Assembly: GCA_029288335.1 (NCBI GenBank)
Contig: JARIHJ010000080.1
Location: forward strand, 1 to 6,656
DNA: 6,656 nt
Source: Candidatus Saccharimonadota bacterium
GTDB lineage: Bacteria; Patescibacteriota; Saccharimonadia; Saccharimonadales; UBA4665
Direction: 5' to 3'
The notes below the pieces were generated by a model. That model was not told the origin of the DNA. It did no database searches and saw only the letters and a program-made list of their open reading frames with translations. The translations under genes were made by a program, and so were the position numbers. Shown here piece after piece: positions 1 to 5,258 of the stretch. Positions within the stretch are counted from its first letter, which is position 1, and each line of letters opens with the position of its first letter.

Positions 1-1
1 A

Positions 2-163
2 CCCCACATTACTCAAAGATATGAAGCTTTGTTGCCAAAAGGGTTCGAACTTACAGTCGCCGGCTTCAGCGAAGTGATGAAGATAGACCGTGATGCAGAG
101 GGTAGTAGCCGACAGATTGTGCGCAATTACTACTTTAGGCAAAGCGGCGAAACAGCAGCATAA
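2..163 (+). CDS. C-terminal end of an unidentified protein (partial, 5' end outside window)
   Basis: An open frame enters from the left edge and ends at TAA (161-163), giving 53 complete codons. The visible tail starts PHITQRYEALLPKGF and ends with RNYYFRQSGETAA. It is hydrophilic, with mixed charge and no membrane segment, which fits the end of a soluble cytosolic protein. The alternation of hydrophobic and charged residues around LPKGFELTVAGFSEV looks like real coding sequence. I do not recognise the family. The gap of 125 bases to the next gene, with a possible promoter in it, suggests the next gene can be transcribed separately. Confidence 0.6.
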   Translation, partial: PHITQRYEALLPKGFELTVAGFSEVMKIDRDAEGSSRQIVRNYYFRQSGETAA

Positions 164-185
164 CCGAGCTACAACTATCTAAAAT

Positions 186-216
186 TTGCATTTTTTCGAA
201 ACAATGGGTGTATAGT
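186..216 (+). promoter_or_regulatory. Possible promoter for the metalloprotease-like gene
   Basis: A TTGCAT box (186-191) and a TATAGT box (211-216) lie in an AT-rich stretch after the preceding stop codon. The spacer is 19 bases, longer than the usual 17, so the -35 assignment is weak and the -10 carries most of the weight. The start would be near 223, leaving a leader of about 65 bases. That leader holds a GAGG at 238-241, far from any start codon, and a 5-bp hairpin AGCCA/TGGCT (256-260 with 269-273). Confidence 0.35.
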
Positions 217-288
217 ACAAAATAGAAAGTATAAAACGAGGTAAAGCACAGCAAAAGCCATCGCGAATTGGCTACGTTGAAATGAAAA

Positions 289-972
289 ATGACAGCTCCA
301 GGCATCGAACTGAGGTGGGGCGGTGGTTTTGAAGAAAAAGAAAGTCGCGGTGCTGTGCGCGGGGACCTTAAAACCTGTTCAGAAATCGCAGTGGCCGGAC
401 TAAAAAGGTTCGGCTTAGAGTTAAGAGATCGAAAATATTTGGTCGCACACCGTTTAGCAGCAGGAGAAAGAGGTGTGTATGGTTATACAAGCGCTAGTAA
501 AACGCTCCACGTCAATGTACGCGAAAAGTCTCAGGAATACTCTCCTCGCAGGAAAGAAATGGCCATAGCTGGCACCCTTTTCCATGAGCTTGTACACTGC
601 TTGCGCCTTGAAACGACACCATATGATAACTTGCTGGAGGTTGCAGCCACGGAGGGTTTGGCATACAACTTGGAATTCCTATTTCGCCGCGAGACTTCGC
701 CGTGGTACCGTTGGCCGGGCGTCGTTCAGAAAATACAGGTGATGCCCAAAGAAGACATTGAAACCATCAGGAAATCTTTCTTTGCTATTGCCATGAACCC
801 TGATTCGTGGACAGATGAGCTGCATAGGGAATGGATTGGAAAAACCTACCGCCACAAGATGGGCAAAGGAGAGATTGTGGGCATAGAGGCGGTATACCGA
901 CAACTCGTCGCCGAAAGGGAAATCCCCGAACTTATGAAATTGCCGGCTACTGTTCTTTTGGCAGCAGAGTAA
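289..972 (+). CDS. HEXXH zinc-metalloprotease-like protein (DUF2268-like)
   Basis: Predicted 227-residue soluble protein with no signal peptide or membrane segment, so probably cytosolic. Residues 99-103 are HELVH, the zinc-binding HEXXH motif with E100 as the general base. Exactly 18 residues later comes E122 in EGLA, which fits the third zinc ligand of a gluzincin (HEXXH-X18-E). The order of a GYT segment (65-67), a strand TLHVNV (72-77), FHELVH and then EGLA resembles the predicted Zn-protease family DUF2268; this match is from memory. The substrate is unknown. An in-frame TGA at 283-285 makes ATG 289 the earliest Met start. It has no Shine-Dalgarno site, and GTG at 355 is an alternative. 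tlyA follows after 31 bases, so co-transcription is likely. Confidence 0.75.
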   Translation: MTAPGIELRWGGGFEEKESRGAVRGDLKTCSEIAVAGLKRFGLELRDRKYLVAHRLAAGERGVYGYTSASKTLHVNVREKSQEYSPRRKEMAIAGTLFHELVHCLRLETTPYDNLLEVAATEGLAYNLEFLFRRETSPWYRWPGVVQKIQVMPKEDIETIRKSFFAIAMNPDSWTDELHREWIGKTYRHKMGKGEIVGIEAVYRQLVAEREIPELMKLPATVLLAAE

Positions 973-1003
973 GTAAACTTGTGATTAAAATGCAAGGTAA
1001 TTA

Positions 1004-1732
1004 ATGATGGCTAAGCGGCGGCTTGATGTGGTTTTGGCGGAGCGGGGGCTAGTTAACTCGCGTTCCCAGGCGGAAAGTTACGTACGGCTTGGCCAGGTGA
1101 AAGTGAACAGTCAAGTAGCCACCAAACCAGGCCAAATGGTGAGTGAGGCTGACAAGGTGCAGCTGACTGTCAGCGAGCAGTATGTCAGCCGAGCGGCATT
1201 AAAACTGAAAAGTGCGGCAGAGGCATTTAAGTTGGATTTTGCTGACAAAACCGTGCTGGATATCGGCTCTTCCACTGGCGGCTTTACAGAATATGCTTTA
1301 CGGCACGGGGCTAAAAAGTTGATAGCTGTAGATGTGGGCACTGACCAACTACATAAGTCGCTAAGAAGTGATAAACGCATAGAACTCCACGAAAAAACAG
1401 ATATACGGGAATTTAAAACTGAACACAAAATTGATTCAATCATAATAGATGTAAGCTTTATAAGTTTACGCGAAATCTTGCCCCATGTGGCAACTTTGGC
1501 ACGTAAAGATACCGAGATCGTAGCTATGGTTAAGCCGCAATTTGAGGCAATGCAAAGCGGCCTGAAGCACAAAGGTGTAATTAAGAACGAGAAAATCCGC
1601 CGGCAAATCCTGAAAAATTTTGAAACGTGGGTCAAGCAGCAGTTTGTAATTATCAATAAAGCGGATTCGGCTGTGGCTGGTGAAAAAGGCAATCTGGAGC
1701 GATTTTATCTGCTCCGTCCGGCCAATAACTGA
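1004..1732 (+). CDS. tlyA: TlyA family rRNA 2'-O-ribose methyltransferase
   Basis: TlyA enzymes use S-adenosylmethionine to methylate the 2'-OH of cytidine at the ribosomal subunit interface (C1920 of 23S rRNA; some also C1409 of 16S rRNA). The 242-residue protein has an N-terminal S4 RNA-binding domain (about 4-60), a linker with SRAALKL (62-68), and a Rossmann methyltransferase fold with SAM motif VLDIGSSTGGFT (84-95). The catalytic set appears complete: K67, D149 in DVSF, K177 in VKPQFE and E232 in NLERF. At 242 residues it is shorter than the 268-residue mycobacterial protein, which fits the short type I form that acts only on 23S rRNA; this is inference. AAGG at 994-997 supports ATG 1004 or 1007. 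The ORF ends in tandem stops TGA TAA. Old 'hemolysin' labels for this family are misleading. Confidence 0.93.
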   Translation: MMAKRRLDVVLAERGLVNSRSQAESYVRLGQVKVNSQVATKPGQMVSEADKVQLTVSEQYVSRAALKLKSAAEAFKLDFADKTVLDIGSSTGGFTEYALRHGAKKLIAVDVGTDQLHKSLRSDKRIELHEKTDIREFKTEHKIDSIIIDVSFISLREILPHVATLARKDTEIVAMVKPQFEAMQSGLKHKGVIKNEKIRRQILKNFETWVKQQFVIINKADSAVAGEKGNLERFYLLRPANN

Positions 1733-1738
1733 TAAAAT
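1730..1738 (+). promoter_or_regulatory. Extended -10 promoter directly before the phosphoribosyltransferase-like gene
   Basis: TGATAAAAT is a TGn-TAnnnT extended -10 element, placed exactly six bases before ATG 1745. No convincing -35 box is seen. The TGA is also the stop codon of tlyA. With this geometry transcription would start at or next to the A of the ATG, giving a leaderless mRNA, which agrees with the absence of a Shine-Dalgarno site. Confidence 0.5.
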
Positions 1739-1744
1739 ACGCTT

Positions 1745-2404
1745 ATGTATTTTGCTAGCCGACAAGCAGCCGGTAAATTGCTAGCCGACCAATTAGTCGA
1801 AAAGTACCGCTATGAGAATTCTGCGGTGGTGGCCCTATCTGATGGTGGCGTAATAGTTGGTGCCGAGATTGCCGTAGCGCTCCACTGTGTCTTGACGATG
1901 CTGCTGTTTTCCGAGATACATCTCCCAGGTGAGCCAGACGCCATCGCCGGTATCGCTCAGACAGGTACATTTTCATATAACAATATGTATTCGGCCGGTG
2001 AGGTAGAGGAGGCTAGCGGGGAGTTTCGAAATTATCTGGACGGAGAGCGCCTGACCAAGCTACACGAAATGAATCATTTGCTCGGAGGCTCCGGCCTGAT
2101 TCGGCGTGATTTACTCTATGGTCACAATGTAATTCTAGTTAGTGATGGACTGACTAGCGGTTTCTCGCTTGATATGGCAGCTGAATTTTTGAAGCCGATC
2201 AAGATTGCACGCTTGATTATTGTGACGCCACTTGCGACAGTAGCGGCGGTCGATCGTATGCACGTGCTGGCTGATGAGATTCACGTGCTGTCGGTGGTCG
2301 ATCAGCTAGATCTTGGCATTGATCATTACTACAATAAGCCAAAGGTGGCTGATCACGCCGTTATCCTCAAAACCATCGAAAATGTAGTCTTAAATTGGAA
2401 ATAA
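1745..2404 (+). CDS. Phosphoribosyltransferase-like protein with degenerate PRPP loop
   Basis: The 219-residue protein has the layout of a type I phosphoribosyltransferase. The N-terminus reads MYFASRQAAGKLLADQL, followed by a strand and loop VVALSDGGVIVGAEIA (28-43). The central strand and loop VILVSDGLTSG (129-139) sits where active enzymes carry VDDGxATG, and a late strand IARLIIVTPLA (154-164) follows. The first acidic residue of the PRPP motif is replaced by S133 while D134 is kept, and the loop has TSG in place of ATG. Binding of PRPP may therefore be weak or the protein may have another role; the substrate cannot be told. No membrane segment or secretion signal is present. It starts 12 bases after tlyA with its own -10 box, so it may be read both from the tlyA transcript and from a leaderless one. 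Confidence 0.75.
   Translation: MYFASRQAAGKLLADQLVEKYRYENSAVVALSDGGVIVGAEIAVALHCVLTMLLFSEIHLPGEPDAIAGIAQTGTFSYNNMYSAGEVEEASGEFRNYLDGERLTKLHEMNHLLGGSGLIRRDLLYGHNVILVSDGLTSGFSLDMAAEFLKPIKIARLIIVTPLATVAAVDRMHVLADEIHVLSVVDQLDLGIDHYYNKPKVADHAVILKTIENVVLNWK
1752..1789 (+). repeat. Two copies of a 12-bp direct repeat at the start of the phosphoribosyltransferase-like gene
   Basis: TTGCTAGCCGAC occurs at 1752-1763 and again at 1778-1789. The 26-base period is not a multiple of three, so the copies fall in different codon phases (GCT AGC CGA versus TTG CTA GCC GAC) and do not encode a peptide repeat. Each copy contains the palindrome GCTAGC. Confidence 0.7.
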
Positions 2405-2417
2405 ACATCGGATTAAT

Positions 2418-2510
2418 GCGAGCCTCGTCGCTCCGGCATCCTTCCCCGGCGTGCTCACTAGAGGTTCCGCTCGCCGGGGCCTCTGCCACCGCGCCACTCG
2501 CTAGTTTTTT
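2418..2510 (+). terminator. GC-rich nested hairpin with T-run, terminator of the left block
   Basis: The core stem is a perfect 8-bp pair, CCCCGGCG (2444-2451) with CGCCGGGG (2472-2479). It is nested inside GGCA/TGCC (2435-2438 with 2484-2487) and GCGAG/CTCGC (2418-2422 with 2497-2501). A small CTC-ACTA-GAG hairpin sits at the apex (2454-2463). TTTTTT follows at 2505-2510, which makes this a plausible intrinsic terminator for + strand transcription. There is no matching T-run in the - direction, so termination of the regulator gene coming from the right is not explained. The element is far richer in G+C than the genes around it and longer than an ordinary terminator. Confidence 0.7.
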
Positions 2511-2519
2511 ATCTAATAT

Positions 2520-3173
2520 CTAAACTTCTAGGTAAGCGCGCAATTTATCCAGTTCTTTGAGCACAATCAGCCCCTGGCTAAATTCGATCAAGCCTTTGCG
2601 CTGCAGAAGGCTCAGCTCGCGAGAAGTAGTTTCGCGGCTGGCGTTAATGTAGCTGGCTATATCCTGGTGCCTGAGCGGGGCCTCGATGACTATACAACTG
2701 TTGATCTTTTTGCCGAAGCGCCAGCGGATGGTTAGCAAGAAAGCGATTAGGCGTTCGCGTACGCTGCGGTATTCTAGATCTAAGATATGTTCGGAATGCA
2801 GTCGGTAGAGTTCAGCCATTATCCTAAGGACGGTCAGGCTGACTTTCGGATTATTGCGCAAATGTTCCAGAAATTCGTCCTGAGTTAATTGCCAAATCAC
2901 GCTGGGCGCCAGCGTGGTATACATTACATCCAGTTTTTCACCGGTTAAGGCTAGCGTTAGGCCCATAATTTCACCGTCTTTGCGTAGGGATAACAGGTTT
3001 TCTTCACCGTAGCGGGTGTAGTTATAACTTTTGACGAGCCCTGTTTCGATATAAAAAACGCCGGCCATTTCTTCTCCTGGCCGGACGATAAATTCACCTT
3101 TACTATATTCGAGACGTTTGCCACCGCGGAATAGTTGAATCAGTTGGTCGGTGCTGCCGGGTGACGGATTCAT
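2520..3173 (-). CDS. Crp/Fnr family transcriptional regulator
   Basis: The 217-residue protein has an N-terminal cyclic-nucleotide-binding-like beta barrel (about 15-110), with the glycine turns PGEEMAGVF (32-40) and DGEIMG (66-71). A dimerisation helix (about 111-150) and a C-terminal winged helix-turn-helix (about 164-205) follow. The recognition helix SRETTSRELSLLQ (179-191) keeps the Arg-Glu...Arg set of Crp (R180, E181, R185) and has Ser at the position used by Fnr (S184), so a TGAT- or TGTGA-type half-site is expected. Residues needed for cAMP in E. coli Crp (E72, R82, S83) are absent. Only one Cys (C160) is present, so an Fnr-type Fe-S cluster is unlikely, and the ligand is unknown. 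AAGGAGG at 3178-3184 fixes the ATG. The divergent PH-like gene and the palindrome between them suggest local control and possibly autoregulation. Confidence 0.92.
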   Translation of the reverse strand: MNPSPGSTDQLIQLFRGGKRLEYSKGEFIVRPGEEMAGVFYIETGLVKSYNYTRYGEENLLSLRKDGEIMGLTLALTGEKLDVMYTTLAPSVIWQLTQDEFLEHLRNNPKVSLTVLRIMAELYRLHSEHILDLEYRSVRERLIAFLLTIRWRFGKKINSCIVIEAPLRHQDIASYINASRETTSRELSLLQRKGLIEFSQGLIVLKELDKLRAYLEV

Positions 3174-3184
3174 AATTCCTCCTT

Positions 3185-3230
3185 AGCCAGAAGCGAAACC
3201 TTCCCCAGCCAAAGATACTTTTTTCTGGCT
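3185..3230 (-). promoter_or_regulatory. Inverted repeat bracketing the predicted leader of the Crp/Fnr mRNA
   Basis: AGCCAGAA (3185-3192) and TTCTGGCT (3223-3230) form a perfect 8-bp inverted repeat. If transcription starts near 3230, as the -10 at 3237-3242 predicts, the first eight bases of the mRNA pair with the eight bases directly before AAGGAGG. An internal GGCT copy (reverse complement of 3207-3210) could compete for the 5' AGCC. This would place the Shine-Dalgarno at the foot of a hairpin. A DNA-level operator is the other reading. Confidence 0.45.
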
Positions 3231-3236
3231 GATTGC

Positions 3237-3242
3237 CTTATA
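3237..3242 (-). promoter_or_regulatory. Predicted -10 box of the Crp/Fnr regulator promoter
   Basis: Read on the - strand, TATAAG matches TATAAT at five of six positions and lies 64 bases before the start codon. No good -35 box sits at the normal distance. The 8-bp inverted repeat at 3263-3291 lies just upstream, where an activator or repressor could act. Confidence 0.4.
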
Positions 3243-3262
3243 TCGGTGTTTCATTTTGCTTC

Positions 3263-3291
3263 TAGCTAACTTCGGGCATCCAGGTTAGCTA
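3263..3291. promoter_or_regulatory. Inverted repeat upstream of the Crp/Fnr promoter, possible operator
   Basis: TAGCTAAC (3263-3270) and GTTAGCTA (3284-3291) are perfect reverse complements separated by 13 bases. As RNA the stem could gain one wobble and one A-U pair. No T-run follows on either strand, so it is not an intrinsic terminator. Its position next to the -35 region of the regulator promoter suggests a protein-binding site. Confidence 0.45.
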
Positions 3292-3332
3292 ATAAAACTA
3301 TGGCAGGTCTACGATCGCATTGCAAGCATACG

Positions 3333-3344
3333 TGATAAAAATCA
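3333..3344. promoter_or_regulatory. Fnr/Crp-type binding site TGAT-N4-ATCA
   Basis: TGATAAAAATCA is a perfect palindrome at the half-sites (TGAT 3333-3336, ATCA 3341-3344) with four bases between. It matches the core of the Fnr consensus TTGAT-N4-ATCAA, missing only the outermost T/A pair. It lies between the Crp/Fnr gene and the PH-like gene. The recognition helix of the encoded regulator has the residues known to read this type of site. Target identity is inferred. Confidence 0.6.
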
Positions 3345-3359
3345 TACGCGATATGTGAG

Positions 3360-3365
3360 CATAAT
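3360..3365 (+). promoter_or_regulatory. Candidate -10 box for the PH-like gene
   Basis: CATAAT matches TATAAT at five of six positions. At a 17-base spacer the -35 position (3337-3342) falls inside the Fnr-type palindrome and has no TTGACA-like sequence, which suggests a promoter whose activity depends on the bound regulator. TATTAA at 3394-3399 is an alternative -10. Confidence 0.35.
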
Positions 3366-3425
3366 TACCGATTTTCCGCCCTACCCCTGTCATTATTAAA
3401 TTACTGTTAAAAACAGGAGGGGAAT

Positions 3426-4142
3426 ATGGTAAGTCAAGACGACGTAAATAAACAGTTGGAGAAAATAAACTTCAAGATCGGCGCCTGGGGCCGCGCAGAA
3501 TTAGCCGAACTCGCCAATGTATTGACGCCAAATGAAACCATCTCGCAAGTCGTCAACGGCTACTATGAAAACGGTTTTGCACTCCTAGTCTCGACCGATC
3601 ACCGAGTTCTCCTGCTCGACAAAAAGCCCTTTAACTTCCTGAACGTCGAAGATTTCCGCTTTGATATGATTAACCAACTAGATTACAATCACCGCTTGTT
3701 CAAATCTTCGATCAACATTTCAGCTGGCCCGAAAAACCTGAAGTTCATCAGTTACAATCAAGCTAGTTTGCGCAAACTGATCGACTGCGTCCAGTGCCGG
3801 ATGATCGAAATCAAAGAGGAGAAGAAGGAGGCTGCCGTCAAGCAGCACGATAAACTCGATCGGCTGGACCAGACGCTCAAGGCCTACATTCAGGCCCAGC
3901 TCAGGCAAGCCAGCCCGAATACTAGTAATGGCGAGCCCAGGTTCAACCAGCCTGCACCTGATACCGAGCTGGGTAGCCAGGGCGCACTAGACGATTATTT
4001 AAAACAGGTTAATGAATCGCCAGAACGTTACATTAAAACTGGTAGTTTGTTGCCCATACGGGACCTGCAGGCCGCTAGGATCGCCTTTGCCAAGTTGCCG
4101 GGGCTGATTAGTAGTCGTCGCCGCTTCTCGAGCCGATTCTAG
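3426..4142 (+). CDS. Predicted bacterial PH-like domain protein with coiled coil and basic tail
   Basis: The 238-residue soluble protein has a region (about 28-127) that follows the pattern of bacterial PH-like (bPH/YokE-type) domains: LTPNETI (33-39), strand FALLVSTDHRVLLLDKK (51-67), a motif near DMINQLDY (80-87), strand INISA (96-100), strand LKFISY (105-110) and a closing helix (111-127). A charged Lys/Glu-rich helix, probably a coiled coil (128-162), follows. Then comes a Pro/Asn/Gln-rich linker (163-185) and a conserved-looking end with LPIRDLQAARIAF (209-221) and a basic SRRRFSSRF tail. No enzyme motif is seen, and a role at a membrane or as a scaffold is only a guess. A strong Shine-Dalgarno AGGAGGGG (3415-3422) fixes the ATG. 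The divergent Crp/Fnr gene and the palindrome suggest regulated expression. Confidence 0.65.
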   Translation: MVSQDDVNKQLEKINFKIGAWGRAELAELANVLTPNETISQVVNGYYENGFALLVSTDHRVLLLDKKPFNFLNVEDFRFDMINQLDYNHRLFKSSINISAGPKNLKFISYNQASLRKLIDCVQCRMIEIKEEKKEAAVKQHDKLDRLDQTLKAYIQAQLRQASPNTSNGEPRFNQPAPDTELGSQGALDDYLKQVNESPERYIKTGSLLPIRDLQAARIAFAKLPGLISSRRRFSSRF

Positions 4143-4149
4143 GTCAATC

Positions 4150-5232
4150 CTACTTCGAGACGTTGAATTTGAACTCTACGACATCACCCTCTTGCATAAT
4201 GTAGTTTTTGCCTTCTAGACGGAGTTTGCCAGTGGCCTTGGCGGCCGCTAACGAGCCGGCTGCTATTAAATCATCGTAACTAATCACTTCGGCGGCGATG
4301 AAGCCACGCTCGAAATCGCCGTGAATGGCCCCGGCTGCCTGCGGCGCGGTTGAGCCGCGTTTGATGGTCCAGGCCCGAACTTCCTTTTCACCGGCGGTTA
4401 GGAAACTTTGGAGACCGAGCGCCTGATAGCTAGCCTTGACCAGTTGTTCGAGGCCGCTGGTTTTTGCACCATAACTTGCTAGCAATTCCCTAGCATCATT
4501 AGCATCAAGCGATTTTAATTCGTCTTCTAATTTTGCCGATAGAAAAATACTAGGGCAGGGCGTAACCAGTGCTGCTAGATCGGCCTGCAGCTTTTTGTCG
4601 GCTAGTTGACTTTCATCGAGGTTGAAGCAAATCACGAATGGCTTGGCGGTTAGTAGCTGTAAGTCGCTAACCTCGGCTAACTCGTCGCTGGTGAACAGCT
4701 GTCCGGCTAGTTGGCCGGCATCTAGGCCGGCCTTTAGCTTTTCGACTAGGGTCAGAGTTGGCTTTAATTTCGGATCAGCCTTAGCCTCCTTGGCTAATTG
4801 TGGCAATCGCCGCTCTACTGTTTGTAAATCAGCAATGATTAGTTCGGTGTTAATTACTTCAATATCGCTTTTTGGGTCGCTAGAACTGGCGCGCTGGACG
4901 TTGTTGTCGGTAAATGCGCGAACGACCTGACAGATGGCGTTACAACTTCTGATGTGGCTTAAGAATTGATTGCCCAGACCTTCACCGTGACTAGCTCCGG
5001 CGACTAGCCCGGCGATATCTACAAACGTGACAGTAGCGGGCTTCACCGGCGCGTTGGCGTACATTTCGGATAATTTTGCTAGCCTGGCATCCGGCACGGG
5101 CACGACACCGGTATTTGGCTCGATGGTGGCGAAAGGATAATTAGCCGCTAGCACGCTAGCATCAGTTAGCGCATTAAACAGTGTGGATTTGCCAACATTA
5201 GGTAGTCCTACGATGCCGATCGATAAAGCCAT
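4150..5232 (-). CDS. ychF: Obg-family ATPase/GTPase YchF (OLA1)
   Basis: YchF is a universally conserved ribosome-associated P-loop nucleotidase that prefers ATP and has been linked to translation and stress responses. The 360-residue length is normal. The G1 loop is GLPNVGKS (9-16) and G3 is DIAGL (72-76). The G4 position reads NLDE (204-207), not NKxD, the known reason for ATP preference. G5 is SAKLE (232-236). A helical insertion (about 128-180) and a C-terminal TGS domain (about 277-358), containing EVRAWTIKRG, HGDFERGFI and MQEGDVVEFKF, complete the family layout. The usual segment after VVRAF is diverged (VQRASSSDPKSDIE). No Shine-Dalgarno site precedes the ATG; an extended -10 does, six bases away. 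Its stop codon is 7 bases from that of the convergent PH-like gene. Confidence 0.96.
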   Translation of the reverse strand: MALSIGIVGLPNVGKSTLFNALTDASVLAANYPFATIEPNTGVVPVPDARLAKLSEMYANAPVKPATVTFVDIAGLVAGASHGEGLGNQFLSHIRSCNAICQVVRAFTDNNVQRASSSDPKSDIEVINTELIIADLQTVERRLPQLAKEAKADPKLKPTLTLVEKLKAGLDAGQLAGQLFTSDELAEVSDLQLLTAKPFVICFNLDESQLADKKLQADLAALVTPCPSIFLSAKLEDELKSLDANDARELLASYGAKTSGLEQLVKASYQALGLQSFLTAGEKEVRAWTIKRGSTAPQAAGAIHGDFERGFIAAEVISYDDLIAAGSLAAAKATGKLRLEGKNYIMQEGDVVEFKFNVSK

Positions 5233-5238
5233 AACTGT

Positions 5239-5247
5239 AGTTTAACA
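5239..5247 (-). promoter_or_regulatory. Extended -10 promoter directly before ychF
   Basis: On the - strand, TGTTAAACT fits TGn-TAnnnT and ends six bases before the ychF ATG. This is the same spacing as the element before the phosphoribosyltransferase-like gene. A leaderless ychF mRNA is predicted. No clear -35 box is present. Confidence 0.5.
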
Positions 5248-5258
5248 GAAGTCAGCTT

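Noticed and set aside
40..56. GGGTTCGAAC, resembling a tRNA T-loop
   Set aside because: No matching acceptor, anticodon or D stem surrounds it, and it lies inside the open reading frame that ends at 163.
282..332. ATG at 282 opening a 16-codon frame that overlaps the metalloprotease start
   Set aside because: Very short and without a Shine-Dalgarno site; it most likely has no role.
1111..1692. 193-codon open frame on the - strand opposite tlyA
   Set aside because: It lies wholly within tlyA, whose motifs and catalytic residues are intact; the translation has no domain pattern.
1697..1715. GGAGC/GCTCC stem near the end of tlyA as a terminator
   Set aside because: It lies inside the coding sequence, has a 10-base loop and is not followed by T.
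2418..2501. Integron attC-like site in the GC-rich hairpin
   Set aside because: No GTTRRRY core site or complementary RYYYAAC is present and no integrase or cassette genes are nearby.
4126..4160. Weak stems TCTCG/CGAGA and TAGG/CCTA at the convergent junction, as a bidirectional terminator
   Set aside because: Only four to five pairs with long loops or mismatches, and no T-run on either strand.
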